From positions 2,571,293 through 2,635,292 of the forward strand of contig NC_020173.2 of the NCBI RefSeq assembly GCF_000224145.3: a DNA stretch of 64,000 nt. Reading direction: 5' to 3'. The position numbers and the translations under genes are program-made. Shown here piece by piece: positions 13,601 to 23,300 of this stretch (position 1 is the stretch's first letter; each line of letters starts with the position of its first letter). Below the pieces are notes generated by a model. The model searched no databases, was not told the DNA's origin, and saw only the letters and a program-made list of their open reading frames with translations. Source of the DNA: Ciona intestinalis (Eukaryota > Chordata > Ascidiacea > Phlebobranchia > Cionidae).

Positions 13601-14342
13601 TTAATTAAAACAAATAATAAAATGTAACCTGTTTTTCATCAAATCAAAAACGTAGATTCCACCCAAGTGGTCAGCGGCTAAAACCCTCTCTCCTGATTGG
13701 TTAAAAGTTGCTTTAAGAAACCGTCTGCGGCGACCAGTTTTGACACCATCGCCAGAATGCAAAACACTGACAATTGCACTGTGGATGTCAAAGAATATTG
13801 TATGGGCCACCAAATTAAAATAACACTTTTGGAAATATTTTGGTGCTAGTGAAGAATCTCCCCCCCTTATTTGCTAACCACTAACCCCTATAACCACTAA
13901 CCCCCTAACCATCAACACCTAACCCCTAACCTAGATTATATTTTTTTTATCATAAATATATTCGAGCAATATTGATTATTAGAGTCCCGTGTGGATTTGT
14001 TGGTAAAATTGATTATGTTTAGGGAAAACCTATAGTATACGATACCACAGGTAAAAGGACATTCTATTGAACCTGGATGGCTCATGGCTGAATGAGAGTA
14101 CATATAGGTAATAATGCTGGTGTAGCATTAAATAAACATGTCGTGATTCCTTGCCTACATTAGCAATGTATTTTCTTAGTGGGTCAATATGTTACAACTT
14201 ACAAGTTGCTTGCAAAAGTTGTTTGCACAACATTTTATCAAAATCAGCTTTACAGTCTCACTTACCCATTTCCAGAAGTTGGAGCTGGTTTTCTGTGCCA
14301 GATTTTACCAGAAGTTTCTCCAGTCACGTCACGAACTTGCAT
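4653..14342 (-). CDS. TBC1D31: TBC1D31 (WDR67) orthologue, WD40-TBC-coiled coil protein
   Basis: TBC1D31 is a centriolar-satellite/centrosome protein with WD40 repeats, a TBC domain and a long coiled coil. The opening MQVRDV...GKIWHRKPAP matches the vertebrate start. Exons (minus, 5' to 3'): 14342-14266, about 13810-13629, 13369-13254, 12871-12693, 12354-12206, 11751-11592, 11256-11047, 10744-10574, 10236-10010, 9670-9537, 9058-8925, 8599-8420, 8069-7834, 7380-7228, 6825-6690, 6417-6322, 6000-5869, 5642-5448, 4895-4653, ending in TAG. The product is about 1036 residues against about 1066 in human. WD40 blocks (SWMRGHDSAIHSISVHGSG; ITTSRDTAQLWNLDTF) fall in exons 2-7, the TBC domain (GYGEYPEKYRLFIWRS) in exons 9-12, and charged coiled coil (YQAQERERIRKDELEYLRE) in exons 13-19. 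I see neither the IxxDxxR nor the YxQ catalytic motif, so Rab-GAP activity is doubtful. All junctions keep frame except the exon 2 acceptor, which I could not place. Confidence 0.93.
5003..5190. mobile_element. MITE copy, GGGTGGGGGAAGAT family
   Basis: Imperfect inverted termini (GAGTGGGGGAAGATGAGACA and TGTCCTGTCTTCCCCCACCC) frame the family core GATCAGGATATTTGGATATT. It lies in a TBC1D31 intron between the exons at 5448 and 4895 and is flanked by TA-rich sequence. Confidence 0.75.
6900..7195 (-). mobile_element. Degraded tRNA-derived SINE fragments
   Basis: A head with a degraded B box (AATGGGTTTAAGGCTCG, then GCTGCTACTATTGCGAGCG, 7147-7190) and separate tail-type pieces (TTAAGTGTCTTGCCCC near 6970) match the SINE family seen intact at 32588-32822. 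Orientation is mixed, so this may be two inserts. It is intronic in TBC1D31. Confidence 0.4.
8615..8922. repeat. Intronic array of the CAGTGAGCATGAGGTGTAT repeat family
   Basis: Four degenerate units occur, each with a CAGTGAGCATGAGGTGTAT-like box followed by ACACCATGTG. The last unit abuts the splice donor of the TBC1D31 exon at 9058-8925. The same unit recurs near 20120, 33385, 34345-34440, 34905, 58480-58640, 59420-59480 and 63110. Confidence 0.65.
12915..13250. repeat. Dispersed intronic repeat, TTCTATTCTATAAGGGTGAG family
   Basis: Three degenerate units, roughly 130-150 bp apart, each contain TTCTAT(T)CTATAAGGGTGAGGTCTTCAG-like text and a following acidic-to-neutral spacer with CTAGACCCAC. 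It is intronic in TBC1D31. Related units occur at 10795-10860, 21235-21290, 22720-23010 and 52180-52260. Confidence 0.5.
13866..13933. repeat. Degenerate telomere-like CCCTAA tract
   Basis: Repeated CTAACC/CCCTAA-type hexamers with interruptions (AACCACTAACCCCTATAACC and similar) span about 65 bp in TBC1D31 intron 1. They resemble the vertebrate/tunicate telomere repeat TTAGGG in reverse orientation but are imperfect. Confidence 0.5.
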
Positions 14343-16196
14343 TTTTTGGCAATTTCCTTAGAATTTCCGAAAAACCAACTACTCTCGCGAAAACGCGAAA
14401 CTGAATAAAGCGCGTTTGGTGAATGGAAACTTAAATCCAGCGGTTGAAATGTGCAGAATTGAAATAACGTTCATATTTTGGGGAGCAGCGATATAATATT
14501 GTCTCAAAATAGAATATAAATGGGCAGTATGAACGCCATTAATGTATTTTACATTATGTACATATGCAACTTTTATATTTAACAAGCTAGTTGTTAATAT
14601 AGAGCTTTGTAAAAAGCAATCGATAGTTATTGATTTACCACGATCGAAGTATTCTTAGCGAGTTGTGAAGGTGCCGCCATAAAAACGAAAGTTATAATGG
14701 TTTGTGTGGGCTATATATAGGGCCTTTACTCAGACGTTAATAGTATGAGCTGAACGGATCAAATTGGGTTTAATTGCAGCATTGGGCGTTTAATTACTTT
14801 CTTCAAGATGTGTGGTCGCAATACAAAACACCACATTTCTTGTATTGTAACCAGACACAGCAATAAACGGTGTTTGTATTTCCTTGAGCTGTTTAAATTT
14901 ACACGACACTTCCTGCCCTTTTATCACGCGCACATTTGAGCTCTAGGCGGGCTAACATTTAAAACGGAGAAGGTGTTATCAGGGCCGTGCCGTTTTTTCA
15001 GTTACACAGCGATAAGAAAGCTCTAAAGTCTACAATTTTCAAACAGTGTACCTGTATTTACATACAAGTTTTGACAAGCAGCAGTTACGAGGAAAAAGCA
15101 GATAGTTGATTAATGGAACTTGATCGTTATGCATGGCAACGCGCGGTTGCATTATTCATCGTAAAGTACGCGCAGAACTTAACAGCCGGGTAGTGACTGT
15201 TCAGGATATACCTACAGTGTGTTGCATGCAGCTAGAGCGGGTAACTGAATTATACAGAAAGGTTAAGCATGTATGACGCTTGGTAACGTTTTCAGCAGCG
15301 GGCATAAAAGGAACAAAGCGACTGCTGGAAATGTGTAAAATGGTTGGACACTCAAAAGTAAACACTGCATAGTTTATGTTTAACACCCGACGTTCGTTGG
15401 GTTTTGTTATCCATTTGTGTTCTTGGATTACATTTGGCAGTCGCATGCATGGTTAGACCAATTTAACGAAGATATAGTATTACAAATCAAATAATAACAT
15501 TTATACAAACAATTTTCTAGAAAGGATTTTTTTACTATTTTTTTGTATTGAATTACCACCTCTCGCTGTTTAACGATCTTCACATCAGAAGTTAAAGCAC
15601 TGTTCGGCTTGCTCAAGGCTGCCTACTGTAGACGGCTTGGTTTATTTACACAGAGACATCCTGCAACAGAGTCTATTATTTTTAGAGCCAGTTTGAATTA
15701 CTTATAAGACTGCACAGTGACAAATAAAACAAAACAATATAAACTTGAACTCCGAATTCTATTTGCAATACTGACTTCGGTCATCAGAACCAGATATCCT
15801 GCTGGTGCTAAGTGTAGTTCCGCATTTCCCGCTATATACTGTTTGAATTGTTTCGGTTGAAGACTTTATGTGGATAATGTTTTAGACTACGAGTTTAGTT
15901 TATCACTAGGCCTATATTGGAAGTGGTGAAAGTCCGAGAGGAGCGTTGACACTTTTCTTGGTAGTACGTGTATGTTATAAACACACTTTTCTTAGGTAGT
16001 ACGTGCGTTTTATAAAAACTATCGTTTGGTTGCTTATTCCATTTCCTGCGCTGTTTTAATGAATTTGATCGAAGATAAGTAATTAAAATTGATGTATATG
16101 CTCTATAATATCATTACACGTCCCGCGACGGAACTTTACCAATTCTGTTCCAGATTACTACTTGCTGGATGGCTCTATACATGTGTTTAAATTAGG
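14343..16196. other. Intergenic region between divergent genes
   Basis: About 1.85 kb separates the start of TBC1D31 (minus) from the CAAX-tailed gene (plus), so it should hold both promoters. I see no coding exon, RNA gene or transposon end that I can support. A short repeated phrase (ACACTTTTCTTGG/AGGTAGTACGTG at about 15950-16010) occurs twice. Confidence 0.4.
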
Positions 16197-19100
16197 ATGA
16201 ATTTCAACCGAGATAGCTCGGTCTATAATCGCCGAAGGGCGTTTATGAATCGAAGTTGCTCCGGGTATTTGAAAGGGGGAATCACCTCAACATCGAAAGA
16301 TAGCCTTGATGACGACATTGATGACGCAACCTCTGAAACGTCATCAGTGCAAAGTACAAACAGCACAAGGAGTTATAAAAGTTGGAGGCAAGCACACAAG
16401 AGGAGGAGAAGAGAAAAACTAGAGAGAACACAAAGTTTGTTCGGTGATGCAACATCAAGGGATTATAGGGAAGAAAGAAGAAGGCAAATTGATCCATTCA
16501 CATTTGATATAAGAAGGTAAGGATGTTGGTCTCATTTAGTTTGTAATTTATAGTAAAGTAATATTCCATTTACCAATGTAGGTCAGCAACATCCTATACA
16601 CCAATGCTTCTTGATTCATTTTAGTATGTGGGTCCTTTTATAGAACACACAACAACCTTGGCGTCCGCTCCATCATTAAAATCACTCCAACTTTGTTTAC
16701 GTTTTTTTGTACTGCGTGTTTTATTCACCACTTTGGAGCAAGTATGAACTCTGAAATAAACAAGGCATGTAATAAGCAGAGGTGTGCTATAATGACCCAT
16801 AATAATACCACTCTTCGGATCGCCAGTTGCGAAGCTGTGACCCAACTTTGCACGACGTGAATAATTTAAAACGTTTTGATCAATGTTCTATTACAGGACC
16901 CCAATTCATTCTATGGAAGGATCGGTAGATCCTGGACTCAAAGAAGGTAACTTTATCATAACTGTCCGGTGTGTATAAATCCAACACACGATTTTCAAAA
17001 ATATACTAAAAATTAAACGCGATTTTCTAAAATGTACTTCTGCATATATAGTAGGGTGGGGGAAGATGGGACACCTTTTTATTCTATTTTCTCGTCTTAT
17101 TTGGAAAAAATTATAAACCCGTATCCTCACGACTTTTAAAGACCGTTGTTAAATTTTAAAAAACACGATCAGGATATTTAGATATTATGTGCTAAAGGTG
17201 TCCCATATTCCCCCATAGTACTATACAATAAAAATTCTCGCGTGTTCAAACCACCAAACTTCTGAAAAACGTCCAAGACGTTGTTGCAACCTAAACATTA
17301 AAGTTCAACGTATATAACCAGTATTCTAAGATGATCTTTCCCTTAGTTTTATTCATATATACTATTATATTACTGGTGATTTCATTCTCTGTTGTTCCAA
17401 TAATTTGATCTTCGCTATCGTCTGCAACAACTTTATGTTAAGTTATGTTTCTTTTCGTTTCAGATTCCAGAAATATTTCGTCATCTTCCGTTGACATCGA
17501 TATACCTCGTCATGACGTCACAACAGACAATTATGACGTCGGCCAGTTCAATGAGCTTTCAACAATCATCCAATCACCGGTCGAGCCATTCTATTCGTCG
17601 TCTTCACTAGATTCATTATCCGAAGGCGAATCGGGAAAACCGAAGATTTCCGAAGACGACGTCATTCGACATCAGAAATGGCCGACGTCAGAGGAGCACA
17701 AGGAGACGCGTGATTGGTTGATTTCAAAATCCTCTCCGCCACCACAGAATGAATACGTCATAAAAAAGATTCCAAACGTCATAGAGAAATCAAAAGAAAT
17801 AACAAAAAGGTAACGACTCTAACACGCTTGAAACAAATGTAAACGGAAGTTACAGCATCATAGAGAACAGACATTTTTAATTGAGAAATGCCCATGTATT
17901 GCCCGCTGTCGTTTGCTTATACTCTTTTTAAAAAGTAAGCGCTTGCCCGCCTCTTAAAAAAAATTATTGATCAATTTGATGTTTTGCCTGAGTTTTTTTC
18001 CACCAAAACCCAAGCAATCAAAGGCTACTTCCATACAGATCCAAAGAACCGAACCTGGCTCTTGCGTTTGGTGCTGGAGGTCTGAACGAACTTAGCCGAA
18101 TATTTGAATCAAGGCAAGCGACAGGGGAACACAGTGAGGTTGAAACACAACCCAATGTTCAATTTTTTTTAGTATGCTTCATGAATCTGCCTTTACGATT
18201 TTATTTTATCTTAACATCGCATCAATCTTAATTCGTCATATTTACATTTCTACATCTTTTAACGTCGTAAAGACGTTATGTGCTGTCATATCCTTAGGTC
18301 TGTTACGTATCACGCTTGTATAAATATATCTGATCATATTTCCCATTGACATTTCAGGTTTTCAACCAAATTTCTGATGTGAATAACTCGGTCGATATCA
18401 GCATTCCCAAAGTAATTAGTTCAACTCCAAGTTACCTGGAACAACCCGCTTCAAATGGTCCCGCTTCCACAGTTCCTGGGGCCGAGGATGGAAAAACAGA
18501 GGAAAAGGATTCGGATGTTTTACATGGGCAGGGAAATGAGCATCCAGAAAAGCAACAACCCAACGAAGGAGCAGGGCATATCTCGCCAACTTTACCGAAT
18601 AGCTCGCACAATTCCAACGACGTTTATCCAGTATTCTCGGAAGAATTGCACGATTCCCCTGTAGGGTTTCCAAATCCGTCAGTAGAGTTGCCAGATTCTG
18701 CTGTAATGTTGCCAGATACATTTCCAGTGTTGCCAGATTCCGATGCAGTGTTACCTGATACGTCTACAATACTGTCAGATTCTCCTGCAGGGTCACAAGA
18801 TCCGTCTGCAGTATTGCCAGATTCTTCAGCAGTGCTTCCAGATACATCTCCAATGTTAACAAATTCCCCAGCAGGGTCACCAGATACGTCTGCAGTATTG
18901 CCAGCAGATACGTCTCAAGTTCCGCCAGATTCCCCAGAAGTCCTTCAAGTTGCATCACCAGTATTGCCACTCTCGATGGAAAATCCTTCTGAGGAAACAC
19001 ACGTAGAAACACTGGATACGGCACAACCAAACGAAGGCCGTAATGAAGCAGAAGTTAATGACGATGCCACACATTCAGCAAAAGGTATAAACCGCACCAC

Positions 19101-19702
19101 TATACATACACGTTGGGCAACATTACGACTTCAGCTAAAAAGTGATCACAATTTACTCGGAATGTATTTACCGCACACCCGCACTTAAAATTCACTATCT
19201 TATTTCTAGAATTGTATCTTCCGTTGAAAACAGCCGATAAGTTCCAAGAACATTCCATTCACTCAGCGTCGCCGTCAGAAGAAAGTTCGTCTTTGGTGCA
19301 AGGGTCTGTTGAGGTAAGTGAGGCGACATGTTTCTAAAGAACTGAATTTTTTATCTTCGAGGTTAGATTTCTAGGACCAGAGCTCCCGGAAAACTTTGTT
19401 AGACAAAGATTTCAGATAAAAAGGCAATGAAATTCATTGCAATTGGTTTAAAGTCGCAATCTCTGTAAACTTAAATAGCAACATCAAAGTTTCGGCAAAA
19501 TCAGAACTATAAAATTGAACCCTCAGAGTTAATAGGCATATCTTCATTCACTTTATAGATGAAAAAAAAACCTAGCCACGAAGAAAATGAGGTCAAAGCT
19601 ACAGAACCCGCTGGCGCTACCTTGCGAAATAGAAAAGGGATTCCAGTTTCGCCCGGCACTGACTCAAGATACGGATTATGCAATTGTTGTGCTGTTATGT
19701 GA
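16197..19702 (+). CDS. Low-complexity protein with C-terminal CAAX box (paralemmin-like tail)
   Basis: Seven exons join in frame: 16197-16516, 16897-16946, 17464-17809, 18039-18138, 18358-19084, 19210-19313, 19559-19702. The total is 1791 nt, or 596 residues. The protein is hydrophilic and largely disordered. A basic N-terminal block (KRRRREKLERTQS, EERRRQIDPFTFDIRR) comes first, then acidic and Ser-rich stretches. A run of degenerate LPDSxAVLPDTS repeats follows at 18633-18960. The end LCNCCAVM is a CAAX box (C-A-V-M, codons 19688-19699) with extra cysteines just before it. Known CAAX rules predict farnesylation by the final Met, and the neighbouring Cys could be palmitoylated, anchoring the protein to membranes. 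The Cx-CCxxM pattern resembles paralemmin tails, but I cannot see the paralemmin N-terminal coiled coil, so homology is unproven. The start ATG is the first in a long open exon. Confidence 0.72.
17049..17226. mobile_element. MITE copy, GGGTGGGGGAAGAT family
   Basis: TATAGTAGGGTGGGGGAAGA on the left and CCCATATTCCCCCATAGTAC on the right form the ends. It lies in intron 2 of the CAAX-tailed gene. Confidence 0.75.
18633..18960 (+). repeat. Degenerate tandem coding repeats, LPDSxAVLPDTS
   Basis: Repeated 33-36 nt units such as GTGTTGCCAGATTC encode about nine imperfect copies of (V/A)LPD(S/T)(S/P/A) within the largest exon of the CAAX-tailed gene. Hydrophobic, Pro and acidic positions recur with drift, pointing to repeat expansion of a disordered linker. 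Confidence 0.7.
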
Positions 19703-20367
19703 CCGTTAACAACAACAATGTGAGAGACGTTTATTCTAAGTGCAACTAACTTTTGTTTAAGTTGTGTGACGTCACCGCAATGACGTCATCCCCTGTTATG
19801 AACTTCTATATTACTAGCATTTCTTCGCTCTGTGCGCCGCACTGTGAATACACAAATATTTCACACTGAGCTGTTGTAATTTTCCACAGGCAATGGCGAA
19901 CAGTTATTGCGATTTGTTGAATAATCTGTGTTGATATTGCGGGAGAAGTTGGGTCACATTACGTAGTCAATATTCACGTCATATACTACGAACAACTTCG
20001 TCTAAGCATCTAAGCCTAAGGAACACTAGCTAGAAATCTTGTACTATATAGCAAGAAAGTATCTGAGCCAGTTAATGAGGCGTAGAAGTAAACCACGTTT
20101 TTGGAGTATGAAACCCATGTTATTACTCTACAGTAAGCATGAGGTGTATACACCCTGAAAGGCTCAAGTAACAACCCTAGCAGACTTCATATTAGAAGAA
20201 GAACTCACTTAGCAGCAACAAAGTTCCAACAAAGTAAAGATTCTTGTAGCGATGTCACGTTTTAATTAAGATCAGGATACAAAAAGTGCAAATTCATGAT
20301 TTAATTCGGTTTTCTATTCCCTTAAAGGTAAGGCCCTAGGCAGAGTTGACCCATTACCACAAACTTT
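19703..20367. other. Intergenic region between convergent genes
   Basis: This should hold the 3' UTRs of the CAAX-tailed gene (plus) and the zinc-finger gene (minus). Two TGACGTCA-type octamers (around 19768-19790) and one CAGTAAGCATGAGGTGTAT repeat unit (about 20130) are present. No gene is seen. Confidence 0.4.
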
Positions 20368-23300
20368 TCAATTCTGTTTATGATTTGTCATGTTTTCTTG
20401 AATCAGTTGAGGTGATGACGTCATATTTAAGTCGTTTGTGACGTTATGTACATGTTGTTGTTGTTGGGAATGGACCAATTGTTGTTGCTGTTGTTGCTGT
20501 TGTTCTTGTTGTTGCATTGCTTCTATTGCTTGCAACACACTAAGATGGCTGACCTGCTCTGTCTGTTGTTGGTCTTCATGTTCTTGTGTTTGTTGTATGT
20601 TTATGATTGCTGCAGTGTTCTTTTTACTACCCGGTCGTTTGTCGTAAAAGTGGATATCTCTGTAACCAGAACAATTTGAAGTGAAAACAGTGATTCAGTA
20701 AGGTTTTACAACAATTTAAACTTGAAGATTCTTATCTTCAAACCTTAATTAACATCGCATAGATCCAAATCCTATTTCATTCTGTTATATTTGGGTCAGG
20801 TACTATTACTACAGCCTGGCATGCCATGAAATCAGAACTTAGGCCAGGGGTTGGCCAATTATAATCCCAATCCTTTGAGGTAATGTGCCAACTGTGACCT
20901 AAATTTTAGGTCTAATTACATGCCTCACTGAATGACTTAGAGTTTACAGTCAAATACTATTTAATACATTGTTAAAAGCTAATTATATTTAGTTAACAAT
21001 AACTTTTGCTCAAAACATTACCTTAAATGTCTCTTAAGCACTCCTATATGAGCAAAACACTTTCCACATTCTACACACTGGTGTGGCTTCTCCAGCATGT
21101 GAACTGCTCGTATGTGCTTGTTTAGATTACCATGAAGACCAAAGTGTTTTCCACAAACATGGCATTTGTGGGGCTTTTCCTGTCAAAAGAATTTATTGAA
21201 ATAAGAAAGAATTTTATAACTGCTTAAACAAGTATTACTCTATATGAGTAAGGTTTTACTGCATTGTAGACTGTCATCCATACCACACAATGTTAAATAA
21301 GGGATCACGATTAGCTAAGTATATGGTGCAAAATACAATAACAACCTACAACACAGTTAGAAATAATTAGAAACCATACTTATATAAAGGTTTAATATGA
21401 CCGCATATAGATTACAAACCAGTAGCAATTCTTACCTTCAAATGAACAGCATGTATATGACGCTCAAGATCAACTGGTCTTGTGAAACTCCGCGAACATT
21501 CAAAACATTTATGAAGCTGGGAATGTAAGTAGAAGGATTTGCGTTGTTAAATCTGGACTATATGATCACTTAACTTAACATTCTGTTACTTCTGCTACCA
21601 GGCATAGTATAAACAATATATCGATGGCTCATCTGGTATAAAAAAAACGTATAGTGTATTTCCAACGTTTCGTCTGCCATGCGGTGAGACTTCATCAGGG
21701 AATGAATTCCCTGATCATTCCCTGATGAAGTGTACCAGCAGTGACAATACAGTGTTATAACGATTTAACTGCTTCGCTATATATAAGATAAACAAAATAT
21801 AGTAGGGTGGGGAAGATGGGACACCTTTAACACATAATTTCCAAATAGCCTGATCGTGTTTTAAAGAATTAACAACGGCCTGTGAATGTCGTAAAGATTC
21901 GGTTTTTGATTCATTGAATGTTCTTTGTTTACTACCAAATGGGACGAGAAAACAAAATGAAAAGGTGTCCCATCTTCCCCAACCCTACTATTCATGCAAA
22001 TATTCNNNNNNNNNNNNNNNNNNNNNNNNNNNNNNNNNNNNNNNNNNNNNNNNNNATGAAACGCAACAGTTTCGCTTGTAGTAACTGTTGCGTTTCATTC
22101 CCTGATGAAGTCTCGCCGTATGGCAGACGAAACGTTGGAAATACACTATACGTTTTTTATACCAGATGAGCCATTGATATATTACTTAACTTAACCTTAT
22201 AGAAGATAATTTATATCTTTAAATGTCTTAAAACTGCCTCAGTGGGGTACAGATGGTAGCACTCCGGGTTTTGGGTAATAGGGTAACATACCTAAATCCC
22301 ACGTCTCATGTGCGGTTTATTGAAGACCTTACTCTGATATAAAACAAAGAAAGCTATTGTCGCCTTAAACACTGTACTTTTTGGCAACTAAAACTAAATA
22401 TGTATTAAAAAAAAAACTAAAAAAACATCATTAAATTTCAAAATGTTCAAAAGATTGATAGCAGAATACAACACCACAACTAGAATTTAGCATTACAATC
22501 TTACTTGATGTGTTGTTTGTGGGTTCCCTGGGTTATGAGCGGAACGAACATGGCGCCTTAGTTGAGTTGGTGCGCTGAAACGTTTCGAACATATGTGGCA
22601 TACATGAGGACGTTCCTCCTCATAACATATGTGACTTTTGAATTGAGATTCGTCCGCAAATCCCTCCTAAAATGAGTTTGGTTTGAACATTTTATACAAG
22701 AATCTATTCTGTACAGGTATATCTAATTGCTGAGTCCTGGATTTAAGTCCATTACTCTAACAGCCAGAATGTTACCTCTAGACCCACTCAGAAAAGTTTA
22801 TAGACTTTCACTCTATTCTATAAGGTTGAGGTCTTTAGTGAGGCACAACTGAGACATGGAGTATAGGTCCATATACAACACCCTGGGTACTACCAAGTAC
22901 CATCTATACCCCACTGATACAGTTTATATACATCATTGAATAATAGAGATTCTGTTCTATATGGGTGAAGTCTTCAGTAAGGCAAACCTGAGACCTGGAG
23001 CAGGCAGTGTGCACGGGAATTAAAACCACTGTTATACTATACATGATATTATAAATTGAACAACTTACCTGGCAGTCTGCACATTTATAACATGGCAGTT
23101 GATTCATATGCACAGTTAACACATGACGTTTGAGTTGTATCGTCTCGGGAAAGGTCGCTCCACACTGTGTGCATTTTAAACTTAACATACGAAGAGATTT
23201 TGAGGTTCCTTTGTCTCTTTCGTGGACCCCTCGTCTGTGCCTGTAGGTCAAAGGTCAAGTTAGGGTCACTACGTAATTATGTATAAGTATGTTAATGGGA

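Larger units (their letters stand above)
21616..22182. mobile_element. Foldback element with about 90 bp inverted ends, nested MITE inside
   Basis: The left end (21616-21705, ATATCGATGGCTCATCTGGT... AACGTTTCGTCTGCCAT) and right end (22095-22182) are near-perfect inverted copies. The MITE at 21798-21992 and an N gap lie between them. A partial relative is at 2600-2680 (GACGTTTCGTCTGCCATTCG) and a fragment at 44750. It is intronic in the zinc-finger gene. Confidence 0.7.

Noticed and set aside
20438-20679. Cys-rich and Leu-rich open frames on the plus strand
   Set aside because: They are the antisense of the CAA/CAG-rich Gln tail of the zinc-finger gene.
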